Source: Bacteroidota bacterium
GTDB lineage: Bacteria; Bacteroidota; Bacteroidia; Bacteroidales; CAIXZF01
Assembly (NCBI GenBank): GCA_022709385.1
Contig: JAKLIX010000001.1
Location: 372,001-436,000, forward strand
Reading direction: 5' to 3'
DNA length: 64,000 nt
Positions 19,101 through 27,695 of this stretch are shown here, piece after piece. Under the pieces are notes generated by a model. The model was not told where the DNA came from. It ran no database searches and saw only the letters and a program-made list of their open reading frames with translations. A program made the position numbers and the translations under genes. Position 1 is the first letter of the stretch. Each line of letters starts with the position of its first letter.

Positions 19101-20756
19101 TCTTTACCAAGAAAGCTGAAGACCAATCAGGAGGATGGATCGTACTGGGTCCGTTTTAAAGTTGGAAAAGTGAATTTTGTCAGGCCGGAACCGGAAACGC
19201 AACCGGCGACCAGGCTGAACCAGGTATTGCTGTATGGCATTGTCATCGATAATCAGTTTAAATCATACATTTATCAATGTGAGTGTAATCTCGAGCCTGG
19301 TAAATACTGGGCTGTTCTGGATATTGAGTTCGAATCGGCAGAATATACCAGGGCTGTTGTAACACCACCCTCTCCATCTGAAAATGAAATTGTCATACAG
19401 GGGAGCGTCAATGAGTCCGGTCTTTTTACGGCAGATATCGATCCGTCTTATATCAAATCCTCAGGGAAAAAACCGGGGAAATACTTTACGATCCTTGAAA
19501 TACTCCGGTTGGAGGATTTTCACCCCATTGTAAATCAACCTCCTGAAATTACAAAAGACCAAACGCTTGTTGAAGGGAATGTCTGGGTTAACCGCCAGAC
19601 CGGTGAGATTATGTTTGATCCGAAAAAGAACCGGGAGGATCAGCGCCATCACGCTGTAGATGCTATCGTAATTGCTTTTACAGAATTATCAAATCTCCAA
19701 AGGCTCAGTCATTATTTCGGGGCACTTAAGGCCAGAGAAAGAGGGTTGTCAGACAGACCCGATTTTCCGCAGCCGTGGCCGGGTTTTGGGATGGATGTAA
19801 GCCGTGCCGTGGGAGGTATTCTGGTTTCCTACAGCAGAAACAGCAAAGTACTCACCAAAATCAGCAAGGTGATCATGAAGGATGGGAAAAAATACCAAAG
19901 CATCGGTTTTGCCGCTAGGGGCAGATTGCACAGGGAATATTATTTCGGAAGGCACCCGAAGCCGGTCCTTAAAGCCAGGGAGAAAGAAACGGGCGAATTG
20001 TTGTTTGAAACAGACAAGCATGGGAGTACAGTTTATTATTATCATATCAGGAAACCCATAAGCAGTATTGAAAACCACAAACACGTTCAGAAGATCGTTG
20101 ATGAAGGCATTAAAAACCTGATCACCGGACGCCTTAGGAATGAATATAACATCGACCCGGATAAAGCTTACAAGATCCCGGAGAATTTCTTTTTCGACAG
20201 GGAAGGGAACCCGCTATTGCTACTGCCCAATAAGGGCGGCGGCGATCCTGTACCTGTCAGAAAGGTGAGAATGCGTGAACTCATGGCTAATGCAGTGCAG
20301 CTTAAAAAGGGTATGAATCAATGGGTGAATCCATATAACAATCACCATGTAGTAATTTATCTTGACCATAACGGAGAATTGAAGGAGAGCATCGTTACAT
20401 TCTGGGAGGTTATTGAAAGAATGCAGCAGGGCCAGGAAATCTATCAGCTTCCGAATGACGGAAAAGTTGTTGTAACAACCCTTCAGGAAAATGACATGTT
20501 TTTGTTAAATCTCCCTGAGGCGATTATTGAAACAATATCAGATGGCAAATTGGAAAGGCATCTAATCAGTCGCTACTTATATAGGGTCCAGAAGATTTCG
20601 AGTATGTATTATACATTTCGACACCACCTGGCGTCTTCGCCCAATAATGAAAATGAGGAGTATAGGATTCAAAGCTTTATAGCATGGCAAAATGCAAATC
20701 CCATTAAAATATGGATGAATGAGTTGGGTGAATATAGGTTATTCTCAATTGAATAA
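16137..20756 (+). CDS. cas9: Type II-C Cas9 with tandem-repeat insertion
   Basis: RNA-guided DNA endonuclease of 1539 residues. Visible catalytic residues are RuvC-I Asp8 (LGLDLGTNSIGW), RuvC-II Glu651 (QVELARDL), HNH His737 (IEHIIP) with Asn760 (SNFNREKG), and RuvC-III His1171/His1172 and Asp1175 (RHHAVDAI). The arginine-rich bridge helix follows RuvC-I (ARREHRQARRQHYRKRLRKV). All nuclease residues are intact. Between LWGLNN (856-861) and RuvC-III lie about 300 residues holding four full and one partial repeat of 55-62 residues, making the protein much longer than usual II-C enzymes. The start at 16137 gives the family N-terminus; the in-frame start at 16080 would translate through the anti-repeat. 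cas1 follows after 6 bp. Codons are more AT-rich than in flanking genes. Confidence 0.96.
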   Translation: MTKILGLDLGTNSIGWAVVDKEGQSIIDCGVRIFPEGLVKDTIGQGDKEVSNNAARREHRQARRQHYRKRLRKVKLLQVLIDLQMCPLTIEELKVWKNWNSKMKSEGFKFPDSQPFRDWLKMNPYELRTRAVNGLITRMELGRIFFHFIQRRGFLSSRKGSDDGAIYKGKDKMTGITATQKLVGNETLGVVLNKMMQVPGKSYERKLDQEGKEIRIRSRYTLREMYIREFEEIWNRQASSLGLHNSEIVVFKKRYFEGLAESGQNKKRYRKLLDKYGRDNVTVRKGFFEVRTFLSLKEYFAGNIIITSSDIRFNSSESLLFWQRPLRSQKGLLAKCSFEGRKFYDQYHGKWIQTGPTPCPLSHPDYELYRAYQFINNIRYGKSGLTLNESYRLQVLKLINENDKNFDFEKIPKTLKLTYEQFNYDSSHKVPGNITHKRLMQFFSEELWQRRREEIWHDFYFYQDKDLLTEKLMKSYGLEESKARKASEVKLTEGYGSVSLKAVRNILPFLKQGYVFSTAVILGGVKNAFGSRWEYFHNSHDEIIKKTVYLIEKEEHKEYELIKKIKEMLGNPDNQYGFTQDDKAFRKLYHHSQDIEKKVLNTKISDLENLRNPIVQKGLFEMRRLVNALLEKYRGDDAFGKDFRFDRIQVELARDLKSSKSIRQDMLFKIMKNEKENDEAREKVIEFGLKPSRENITKYRLFREIEARHGTAVCPYTLRTISVKDLLGRDNLFQIEHIIPYSISLDDGFANKTLCESNFNREKGEKTPYEFYLVNNDPKLWKANSWEEIEQRTFAILPYNKARRFNARKKFASEGFIERQLNDTRYISKKATEILSEICDDVRVLPGQLTAELRRLWGLNNVVQEITPLNLEGIRVYANESVPHYVILDENQKPVSAHAMINLRPDTIADQILLAGKVNDKGEFEAGSSWKNLGFHCRVDHLSPGRYWAKIRVAEPLEFNRVFTVKPDQGPDEIIYKGKVERGIFVHDSLPRKLKTNQEDGSYWVRFKVGKVNFVRPEPETQPATRLNQVLLYGIVIDNQFKSYIYQCECNLEPGKYWAVLDIEFESAEYTRAVVTPPSPSENEIVIQGSVNESGLFTADIDPSYIKSSGKKPGKYFTILEILRLEDFHPIVNQPPEITKDQTLVEGNVWVNRQTGEIMFDPKKNREDQRHHAVDAIVIAFTELSNLQRLSHYFGALKARERGLSDRPDFPQPWPGFGMDVSRAVGGILVSYSRNSKVLTKISKVIMKDGKKYQSIGFAARGRLHREYYFGRHPKPVLKAREKETGELLFETDKHGSTVYYYHIRKPISSIENHKHVQKIVDEGIKNLITGRLRNEYNIDPDKAYKIPENFFFDREGNPLLLLPNKGGGDPVPVRKVRMRELMANAVQLKKGMNQWVNPYNNHHVVIYLDHNGELKESIVTFWEVIERMQQGQEIYQLPNDGKVVVTTLQENDMFLLNLPEAIIETISDGKLERHLISRYLYRVQKISSMYYTFRHHLASSPNNENEEYRIQSFIAWQNANPIKIWMNELGEYRLFSIE
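18864..19616 (+). repeat. Tandem protein repeats inserted in Cas9
   Basis: The Cas9 residues 910-1160 encoded here form repeats starting at residues 910, 972, 1028, 1083 and 1141. Each opens with D/N-Q/E-hydrophobic residues followed by GxV (AGKV, KGKV, YGIV, QGSV, EGNV). The first four continue to a G-K/R/S-Y-W/F motif (PGRYW, DGSYW, PGKYW, PGKYF) and three of those end in a proline-rich linker. The pattern suggests small beta-rich modules. The fifth unit is cut short and merges into RuvC-III. The DNA copies have diverged, so the duplication is old. Confidence 0.8.
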
Positions 20757-20762
20757 ATTGTA

Positions 20763-21656
20763 ATGATTAAAAGAACCATAATCTTCTCAAATCCTACCCG
20801 GATATCACTTAGAAATGGCCAATTAATTTGTCAGAATAATGATTCAAACGAAGTTAAACAAGCGCCCATTGAAGACCTTGGGTTCGTGGTGCTGGAGCAC
20901 CAGCAGATATTCATTTCACTTCCTTTGCTGAATGCCCTGATAAACAACAATGTAGCGGTGATCTTCTGTGATGATCAACACATGCCCTCTTCCATGCTGC
21001 TAAATCTGGAAGGGCATACCACACAGGCCGAATTGTTTGGCCACCAGCTTCATGCATCTGAACCGCTGAAGAAATCCCTCTGGAAACAGACAGTGGAAGC
21101 CAAAATTATGAACCAGGCCGCTTTGCTTTCCTCTTTGGGGCTCAGAGAAAGTGATCTGATTGCATTGGGTCGGGATGTGAAGAGCGGCGATACCACCAAC
21201 CGGGAGGGTGCGGCCGCCCGGATTTACTGGAAACGCTTGTTCGGTCGCGATTTTGAACGAGACCGTTACGGTTCTTCGCCCAACCACATGCTTAATTACG
21301 GGTATATCATACTCAGGGCAGCGGTGGCCAGGGCGCTTTGCGGATCGGGTCTCCTGCCTACCATCGGAATATTCCACCACAACCGCTATAATAGTTTCTG
21401 CCTGGCCGACGACATCATGGAACCTTACAGACCCTTTATTGATCAGAAAGTATTCGAACTTTTCAATACTGACTTTGATGCAGAGAAACTAACGACCAGG
21501 ATTAAGATGAAACTGCTGGAAATATTGTCTGCCGATGTTGTGGTACAGAAAATGAAAAGGCCGCTGATGGTGGCCCTCTCCCTTACCACTGCCTCCCTGG
21601 CCCGTTGTTTTGCAGGTGAGGTGAAGAAGATTAGTTATCCGGCTTTGCCACCATAA
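20763..21656 (+). CDS. cas1: Cas1 spacer-acquisition integrase
   Basis: Cas1 (297 residues, type II subtype) integrates new spacers together with Cas2. The N-terminal beta domain leads to the helical catalytic domain. Glu148 (NREGAAARIYW), His205/His206 (GIFHHNRYNSF) and Asp216/Asp217 with Glu220 (LADDIMEPYRP) supply the metal-binding residues. It sits 6 bp after cas9 and 16 bp before cas2 in one operon, and no gene for Csn2 or Cas4 follows, which defines subtype II-C. Confidence 0.97.
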   Translation: MIKRTIIFSNPTRISLRNGQLICQNNDSNEVKQAPIEDLGFVVLEHQQIFISLPLLNALINNNVAVIFCDDQHMPSSMLLNLEGHTTQAELFGHQLHASEPLKKSLWKQTVEAKIMNQAALLSSLGLRESDLIALGRDVKSGDTTNREGAAARIYWKRLFGRDFERDRYGSSPNHMLNYGYIILRAAVARALCGSGLLPTIGIFHHNRYNSFCLADDIMEPYRPFIDQKVFELFNTDFDAEKLTTRIKMKLLEILSADVVVQKMKRPLMVALSLTTASLARCFAGEVKKISYPALPP

Positions 21657-21672
21657 CAACGAACCTTTAGAT

Positions 21673-22011
21673 ATGTCTTATGACCGTATCAATGCCTACC
21701 AGATCATGTGGCTTTTCGTTTTTTTCGACCTTCCGGTAATGTCAAAAAAGGAAAGGAAAGCAGCTTCCGGTTTTAGAAAGGACCTGATGAAGGATGGGTT
21801 CTGCATGATGCAGTTTTCTGTCTATACCCGGAATTGTGCCAGTCGGGAAAGTGCCGATGTGCATGTGAAACGTGTGAAGGGAATGGTTCCTGACAAGGGT
21901 CAGGTGAGCATCATGCTGATCACCGACAAGCAGTACGGCGATATAATCAATTTCTGGGGGAGAAAAACTGATCCGCTCGAACCCGGTCCCAAACAGCTTG
22001 AGTTGTTTTAA
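21673..22011 (+). CDS. cas2: Cas2 spacer-acquisition subunit
   Basis: The 112-residue protein has the Cas2 ferredoxin-like fold signature: VFFDLPVMSKKERKAASGFRKDL (with the conserved Asp in FFDLP), MQFSVYTRNC, and VSIMLITDKQYGDI. Cas2 bridges two Cas1 dimers during spacer integration. Its final codons overlap the candidate -33 region of the array promoter. Confidence 0.96.
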   Translation: MSYDRINAYQIMWLFVFFDLPVMSKKERKAASGFRKDLMKDGFCMMQFSVYTRNCASRESADVHVKRVKGMVPDKGQVSIMLITDKQYGDIINFWGRKTDPLEPGPKQLELF

Positions 22012-22034
22012 AGCCCGATATTTTTCTATTTTTG
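22003..22034 (+). promoter_or_regulatory. Candidate CRISPR array promoter
   Basis: TTG at 22003-22005, inside the last codons of cas2, and TATTTTTG at 22027-22034 (exact TAnnTTTG) are spaced 21 bp apart. The start point would fall near 22041, giving a transcript that crosses a roughly 118-nt leader before the first repeat. The direction agrees with the crRNA strand deduced from the tracrRNA anti-repeat. Confidence 0.6.
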
Positions 22035-22158
22035 TGAAATTTCCGTTCTTTGAAATCCTGAAATTGACCCTGACCGGATTACTTCCCGCTGCCCTGGGCA
22101 TTTTTTATATTGTAAAAATGCCGGAATCAGCCCATAATAAAGGCATTCATAAGCCCGG
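22035..22158 (+). other. CRISPR leader with inverted repeat
   Basis: This AT-rich stretch separates cas2 from the first repeat and has no gene. It contains a 9-bp inverted repeat, GGCATTTTT at 22097-22105 with AAAAATGCC at 22114-22122. GGCATT recurs at 22142. These may be bending or adaptation-protein sites in the leader, but no function is demonstrated. Confidence 0.5.
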
Positions 22159-23965
22159 GTTGTGATTTGATCAGGAATTGGAATGATATTCAACAATGAC
22201 CGTTAAAGATGTGGATGAGAATGTGTTGTGATTTGATCAGGAATTGGAATGATATTCAACACGATCTTCCGGCGGGATTCTTTCGTCTTTGTTGTGATTT
22301 GATCAGGAATTGGAATGATATTCAACTGCTCTGTTAAAAACCTGTATTACACTCAGGTTGTGATTTGATCAGGAATTGGAATGATATTCAACTTGCCGGG
22401 ACCAACATTGCCAAATGAAATGTTGTGATTTGATCAGGAATTGGAATGATATTCAACAAATCCATCAGAGATCCGAAAGAGAGAAAGGTTGTGATTTGAT
22501 CAGGAATTGGAATGATATTCAACCCCGTACACGGTGGACAGTAATGCGATAAGGTTGTGATTTGATCAGGAATTGGAATGATATTCAACTTATTCTGTTT
22601 TTATATTATTAATCAGGAGTTGTGATTTGATCAGGAATTGGAATGATATTCAACAAACCAGGGTATGACAAGAGGGGTGGCATAGTTGTGATTTGATCAG
22701 GAATTGGAATGATATTCAACTCAATGGTTGTTTCATCCTCTCCAGTGGCGTTGTGATTTGATCAGGAATTGGAATGATATTCAACTTTGTGAGATTGACA
22801 GAAAGCACCGTCTGGTTGTGATTTGATCAGGAATTGGAATGATATTCAACGCACCGTATCGTGTTCCTGGTTGATGTATAGTTGTGATTTGATCAGGAAT
22901 TGGAATGATATTCAACGTAAACGCAGATGAGGCAATGAATGTTGTCGTTGTGATTTGATCAGGAATTGGAATGATATTCAACGACGCAAACGTCATTCGT
23001 TACGCCCTCGAGTTGTGATTTGATCAGGAATTGGAATGATATTCAACATAGAGGTCGGATACGAAACGCAAACCTATGTTGTGATTTGATCAGGAATTGG
23101 AATGATATTCAACTAAAACTCAAAAAGCTGCCTCAGCCAATTGTTGTGATTTGATCAGGAATTGGAATGATATTCAACGCAAGAGAATATTGGAAAGAGA
23201 AATTTGATGTTGTGATTTGATCAGGAATTGGAATGATATTCAACCACCTCGTTCGGCACTCCCGTTTGCTGTGAGTTGTGATTTGATCAGGAATTGGAAT
23301 GATATTCAACGAATACGGTAAGGCACTGATAGATTTAAGGTTGTGATTTGATCAGGAATTGGAATGATATTCAACTGTAAATGCTCATAACCCCCATGCT
23401 TTAATGTTGTGATTTGATCAGGAATTGGAATGATATTCAACGCAAGCGGTGAAGTAATCGTACAGGATATGTTGTGATTTGATCAGGAATTGGAATGATA
23501 TTCAACGGCGTTTATGAAGTTGACCTGACCTACCTCGTTGTGATTTGATCAGGAATTGGAATGATATTCAACTCGGGTACTATGTCAGCTCTGGCAAGGT
23601 CGTTGTGATTTGATCAGGAATTGGAATGATATTCAACCTTTCGTGAAAAAAACTTGACAACCCCGGCGTTGTGATTTGATCAGGAATTGGAATGATATTC
23701 AACTGCGCCGCCCATCAGGAAGGTAGTCAAGTGGTTGTGATTTGATCAGGAATTGGAATGATATTCAACTTTCTGATGTGAGCACCCGCCTGTCAGAGGT
23801 TGTGATTTGATCAGGAATTGGAATGATATTCAACATACTACTGCATCATCACCGGAAGGATAGAGTTGTGATTTGATCAGGAATTGGAATGATATTCAAC
23901 GAATACGGTAAGGCACTGATAGATTTAAGGTTGTGATTTGATCAGGAATTGGAATGATATTCAAC
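22159..23965 (+). CRISPR. CRISPR array, 28 repeats and 27 spacers
   Basis: A 36-bp repeat beginning GTTGTGATTTGATCAG and ending GATATTCAAC occurs 28 times, from 22159 to 23965. The 27 spacers are 29 bp (11) or 30 bp (16). All repeats read as identical, including the first and the last. The repeat ends are complementary (GTTG and CAAC). The tracrRNA anti-repeat pairs with the 5' part of the plus-strand repeat, so crRNAs come from the plus strand in the same direction as cas9-cas1-cas2. Spacers 18 and 27 are the same sequence. I could not identify any spacer's target. Confidence 0.99.
23901..23929 (+). repeat. Duplicated spacer (spacer 27 = spacer 18)
   Basis: The 29-bp spacer at 23901-23929 is identical to the one at 23311-23339, beginning GAATACGGTAAGG in both. 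The neighbouring spacers differ, so a multi-unit duplication is not indicated. Confidence 0.97.
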
Positions 23966-24014
23966 AACGTCCTGCTGTGCATTTTCATTAAGATTCAAAA
24001 TAACCGGAATGTCG

Positions 24015-24022
24015 TATATTTG
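24015..24022 (+). promoter_or_regulatory. Bacteroidota -7 promoter element
   Basis: TATATTTG matches TAnnTTTG exactly. It lies 50 bp after the array and 41 bp before the start codon of the secreted protein at 24064, giving that gene its own promoter. Confidence 0.6.
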
Positions 24023-24063
24023 CACTTTCTTAAATTTTTCAATAACCATTTAACTTATTCTTA

Positions 24064-24786
24064 ATGAGAAAATTAGCATTATTTATGCTGCTCGTACTGG
24101 GTGTTTCCACCCTGTCGGAAGCCCAGGTGAAAAAAGCCGCCCTGATCTCGGTGTTCGGAAGCCGGAATTTGTCGGATAACCCATTGGATACCAAGCTTTA
24201 TGAGAAGATACTGAAGGACAGTTCTTTCAACCTGGTTCCGGTGGTGGAACAGTTTGAAAGCGTGATTCAGAAAAATTTTCTGCCTCAGTTTCCCTTTCCG
24301 TTTGTAAATAAGGACGAAGTCTTGTCGCATCCGGAGTATCGTTCGCTTGAAAAGCTGACACGCTGGGCGGACGACAATATTTACACCACCCCGGCAAAGG
24401 GCTATATTCCTATTGCCGCCTACGGCATTGCCGACGATGAGGAAGCAATTAAGAAATCTTTTGATTATCTTCCTGCTGATGTGGATGCCGTCATGATTGC
24501 CTATATCGATTTCAGTCTCTACGATGAAGTCGGCATGGGCGGGTTTAGCAAGAAAAAGATCAGGGCCCACGTGAACCTGAAGATGTTCGACCGCTCGGTG
24601 AAACGTATTTTCAAGCTGAAAGAAAACGCCACTTCGGATACCGGGCTTGCTGCCTACGGCGGCTTTGTGCTTGAAACCCAGAAGATCATGCCCATGATTG
24701 AGAGCGCTTCAAAAAACCTGTTCGAGGATATGAAGGAGAAGCTTCCCAAATCGCTGAACAAGATGGCGAAGAAGCTCGGCAAATAG
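24064..24786 (+). CDS. Secreted hypothetical protein
   Basis: I do not recognise this 240-residue protein. It starts with a clear signal peptide (MRKLALFMLLVLGVSTLSEA, then Q), and the mature part begins KKAALISVFGSRNLSD. It has an alternating alpha/beta pattern with a central hydrophobic strand DAVMIAYIDFSLYDEVGMGG and a basic C-terminus ending in lysines. No cysteine or catalytic motif stands out. It adjoins the CRISPR array but has its own promoter, so it is probably unrelated to CRISPR function. Confidence 0.7.
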   Translation: MRKLALFMLLVLGVSTLSEAQVKKAALISVFGSRNLSDNPLDTKLYEKILKDSSFNLVPVVEQFESVIQKNFLPQFPFPFVNKDEVLSHPEYRSLEKLTRWADDNIYTTPAKGYIPIAAYGIADDEEAIKKSFDYLPADVDAVMIAYIDFSLYDEVGMGGFSKKKIRAHVNLKMFDRSVKRIFKLKENATSDTGLAAYGGFVLETQKIMPMIESASKNLFEDMKEKLPKSLNKMAKKLGK

Positions 24787-24795
24787 CCTGGGAGC

Positions 24796-24820
24796 AACGG
24801 AATAAGCCGTTTTCTTATTT
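24796..24820 (+). terminator. Possible terminator
   Basis: AACGG, a 6-nt loop and CCGTT (24796-24811) are followed by TTCTTATTTT. The 5-bp stem is short, but the position between two convergent genes suits a terminator. Confidence 0.4.
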
Positions 24821-26920
24821 TGCCAGTACCAGTTCTATCAGGTGAAAGGGGATGTCTTCCCCGAGGGCGTCATAAATTGCCCTCCGGCTTTCTTCTCCCT
24901 GCAACTGCTCCCTTGCCCGGATGATCCTGCTGCTTTCTGCGGCGGTCACGAGTGAACTGATATCCACATCCAGGCCGGCACGGATCAGATATGCCAGGTG
25001 GTGGTAGATGGTTGCAGGCTTAAGCCCTCGCCGGCGGGCGATTTCTTCCACGGGAAGTCCCTGTCTGAACAACTCCAGGGTGTCGAGGTAGGTCTGTCCT
25101 TTGGTTTTTGAGGATTTCGGCGACAAGGTAAGAAGACAGTCGAGGATGGCCGGGCCGTACTTTCCGGCTTTATGCCGGCTCATCCCTTCCACCTCCATCA
25201 GTTCCAGTTCGTTCAAGGGGTTTTGATGCGCCAGGGCTTCCAGCGTCACGTCGTTGAAGACTGCGTAAGGCGGGATGTCTTCCCCTTCGGCCAGCCTTCG
25301 GCGCAGGTCGACAAGGAACGCTCTTCTGCGGTCTTCCGTTCCGCGGATTCCGGCGAAACCTTCATCCGCTGTCCTTCCGTGGCGGTGCCTGGGCTTGAAG
25401 CTGATGATCTCCGGCTCAACCAGTTGTATCCTTTTCCTGCCAAAAACGATATCTCTGCCATAGGGGGTCACTTTCAGGCTAAAGCCTTCATCATAAGCGA
25501 TCTCGAATACCCCCAGGTTGAGCATTTGCAGCAGGTAGGCCTGCCACTGGTGGAAACTCAGTTCCTTGCCGCAGCCCCAGCTTTTGATTTTATCATAGCC
25601 TTTTTCGGTGATTTCAGCCCTGCGGGAACCTCGGAGCACATCGGTAAGAATATGGGTACCGCAGTTTTCACCCATCCTGATCAGGGCAGAAACGGCTTTC
25701 TGTGTGATCACCGTTCCGTCGGAAGCGGGTTTGGGGTTGTTACAGACATCACAGTTTCCGCAGTTCTCATCAAAGGTTTCTCCGAAATAGGAGATCAGGA
25801 TACGCCTGCGGCATACAATGGCCTCCGCATACTGCTGCATGCGGCGCAGCTTTTCCAGGCTGAGTTCCTGCTGCCCGCTCTGCATGGCGAACTGCTGAAG
25901 TTTGATCAGGTCGCCGGTACTGTAATACAGGACGGCCTCGGAAGGAAGCCCGTCTCTTCCTGAACGGCCGATTTCCTGGTAATAGCTTTCCATGTTTTTC
26001 GGCAGGTTGTGATGGATCACCCAGCGGACATCGGGTTTGTCGATGCCGAGGCCGAAGGCGATGGTGGCACAGATCACCCGGGTTCTGTCGTGGATAAAGG
26101 CTTCCTGTACCTGGTGCCTTGCCGCGGATTCCATGCCTGCATGATAAAACATGCTGTCGATGCCGTTTTCCCGCAGCATCCCCGACATCCTCTCGGTTTC
26201 CTTGCGGCTCAGGCAATAGATAATGCCGCTCTGCCCGGGACGATCATCGATAAAACGCAGGATATCCCTGTATTTTTGAGAGGCAGTGAATCCGCTCTTC
26301 ACTTTCAGGCTGATATTGGGCCGGTTGAAGGATGCCACATAAACTGCCGGATCCGCCAGTCCGAGCTGCAGGATGATATCCCTGCGGGTGATCTTGTCTG
26401 CCGTTGCCGTAAGCGCGATGACGGGCACATCCGGGTACTTTTGTTTCAGGATTTTCAGTTTCAGGTATTCGGGCCTGAAGTCATGACCCCATTGTGAAAT
26501 ACAGTGCGCTTCGTCAACGGCAAAGAGCCCGGCATGCAGGTGATGCAGCAGGCTGTTGTCCGCAATCAGTTTTTCAGGTGATAAATACAGCAGCTGCAGG
26601 CTTCTTTCCCTGCACTGCCTGATGATACGGTTTTGCTGAAGGGGTGTGAAACTGCTGTTGAGGGCAGCCGCATTCAAACCGTTGGACACCAGTCCGTCCA
26701 CCTGGTCCTTCATCAGGGAAATCAGTGGAGAAATCACCACCACCAGTTTATTCATCAGGATGGCCGGAAGTTGGAAGCAAAGTGACTTGCCTCCGCCTGT
26801 GGGCATGACCAGCACCACATCCCTGCCTTCCAGCAGCTTCGTGATCACCCCGGCCTGGTGTTCACGGAAATGGTCGAAACCGAAATACGTTTTCAGGGCT
26901 GTCTGCATCTTTTCCATCAT
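24815..26920 (-). CDS. recQ: ATP-dependent DNA helicase RecQ
   Basis: A 3'-5' superfamily 2 helicase for recombination and repair. Of 701 residues, the N-terminal helicase core shows Walker [16 protein letters not shown], the box [30 protein letters not shown] and the second RecA domain with [25 protein letters not shown]. The RecQ zinc-binding domain follows ([24 protein letters not shown], four Cys). A winged helix and an HRDC domain come next, and last is a C-terminal helix-turn-helix ([20 protein letters not shown]) common in Bacteroidota RecQ. The gene appears complete and monocistronic. Confidence 0.96.
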   Translation of the reverse strand: MMEKMQTALKTYFGFDHFREHQAGVITKLLEGRDVVLVMPTGGGKSLCFQLPAILMNKLVVVISPLISLMKDQVDGLVSNGLNAAALNSSFTPLQQNRIIRQCRERSLQLLYLSPEKLIADNSLLHHLHAGLFAVDEAHCISQWGHDFRPEYLKLKILKQKYPDVPVIALTATADKITRRDIILQLGLADPAVYVASFNRPNISLKVKSGFTASQKYRDILRFIDDRPGQSGIIYCLSRKETERMSGMLRENGIDSMFYHAGMESAARHQVQEAFIHDRTRVICATIAFGLGIDKPDVRWVIHHNLPKNMESYYQEIGRSGRDGLPSEAVLYYSTGDLIKLQQFAMQSGQQELSLEKLRRMQQYAEAIVCRRRILISYFGETFDENCGNCDVCNNPKPASDGTVITQKAVSALIRMGENCGTHILTDVLRGSRRAEITEKGYDKIKSWGCGKELSFHQWQAYLLQMLNLGVFEIAYDEGFSLKVTPYGRDIVFGRKRIQLVEPEIISFKPRHRHGRTADEGFAGIRGTEDRRRAFLVDLRRRLAEGEDIPPYAVFNDVTLEALAHQNPLNELELMEVEGMSRHKAGKYGPAILDCLLTLSPKSSKTKGQTYLDTLELFRQGLPVEEIARRRGLKPATIYHHLAYLIRAGLDVDISSLVTAAESSRIIRAREQLQGEESRRAIYDALGEDIPFHLIELVLAK

Positions 26921-26988
26921 TCTTAGTGTTTGTCTAAATGATTAGATGCATTTCGACAGCCAATCCGGAAAAAAAACGCGATATTTTT

Positions 26989-27339
26989 TCAGAACATCTT
27001 CATCATCTGGAGGCATTCGGCCGCCACACGCTGGTTATAGTCGTTGACCAGTTTTTTGTAATTGAAGATGTCGATAATGGTTCCGATAAAGCACAATCCG
27101 GCCGTGAAAAGGTAAACGATGCCAAGGCCAAGTTCTCCCTGCATCATCCGGTGTATTCCGGCCACGCCCACAAAGCCCAGCAGGGTGAGCAGCAGCATCA
27201 TCTGCGGGTCCCGGCGCCGGCTCTGGTAGATCAGGAAAAATTTCTTTTTGTCGTCATCACTCATTTCTTTGGTAATGTTTTGCAAAAACATGATCTCTGC
27301 CGGATCAATGTTGGGTAAGCTCATAAACATCGGGTCCAT
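26989..27339 (-). CDS. TM2 domain membrane protein
   Basis: The 116-residue protein has a charged N-terminal segment (LQNITKEMSDDDKKKFFLIYQSRRRDPQM) followed by the TM2 domain. That domain consists of a first helix LLLTLLGFVGVAGIHRMMQG, a short turn, and a second helix LGIVYLFTAGLCFIGTIIDIF. TM2 proteins are small membrane proteins without a settled role. The start may be any of three close Met codons. It overlaps the upstream DUF2752 gene, so the two are surely co-transcribed. Confidence 0.85.
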   Translation of the reverse strand: MDPMFMSLPNIDPAEIMFLQNITKEMSDDDKKKFFLIYQSRRRDPQMMLLLTLLGFVGVAGIHRMMQGELGLGIVYLFTAGLCFIGTIIDIFNYKKLVNDYNQRVAAECLQMMKMF

Positions 27340-27658
27340 GACTGGTTTTTTTAAAGGTGAGTATAAAGCCGGGCTGAAGCAGCCGGTAAATTCTTAAAAG
27401 GATGAAAAACAATGCCGGCAGGCCAAGCGGGTGGGTTTCCAGCGATTCGGCAAGCCTTCCGTGCAACAGCAGGGAAACCGCATGCCCGAGCCCGCATCCC
27501 GGACAAAAGTCGAGGCCCAGCAGGTGCAGGGGACAAACACTGTAATGAGTTCCTGAAGGATTGCTGACGGCAAGCAGTGTCAATCCGCCCACCCAGCAGA
27601 TGAGCTCGGAATTGTTGAACAAAAACCGAATGGTTCGGGTGATGAGACGCATGGGCAA
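27305..27658 (-). CDS. DUF2752 membrane protein
   Basis: The protein has 117 residues and matches DUF2752. A first hydrophobic segment is followed by CPLHLLGLDFCPGCGLGHAV, carrying the CPxCGxxxA core. A second segment LPALFFILLRIYRLL follows. The function of the family is unknown, and the Cys motif suggests metal or disulfide chemistry. It overlaps the next gene (TM2) by 35 bp. The DUF2752-TM2 pair is frequent in Bacteroidota (family knowledge). Confidence 0.85.
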   Translation of the reverse strand: MPMRLITRTIRFLFNNSELICWVGGLTLLAVSNPSGTHYSVCPLHLLGLDFCPGCGLGHAVSLLLHGRLAESLETHPLGLPALFFILLRIYRLLQPGFILTFKKTSHGPDVYELTQH

Positions 27659-27695
27659 TAAAGCGGGCTGAACGGATAAAAGTATGGAAATTTTT

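Noticed and set aside
22388..22996. Minus-strand open frames made of repeated LNIIPIPDQITT units
   Set aside because: They are translations of the CRISPR repeats and spacers, not genes.
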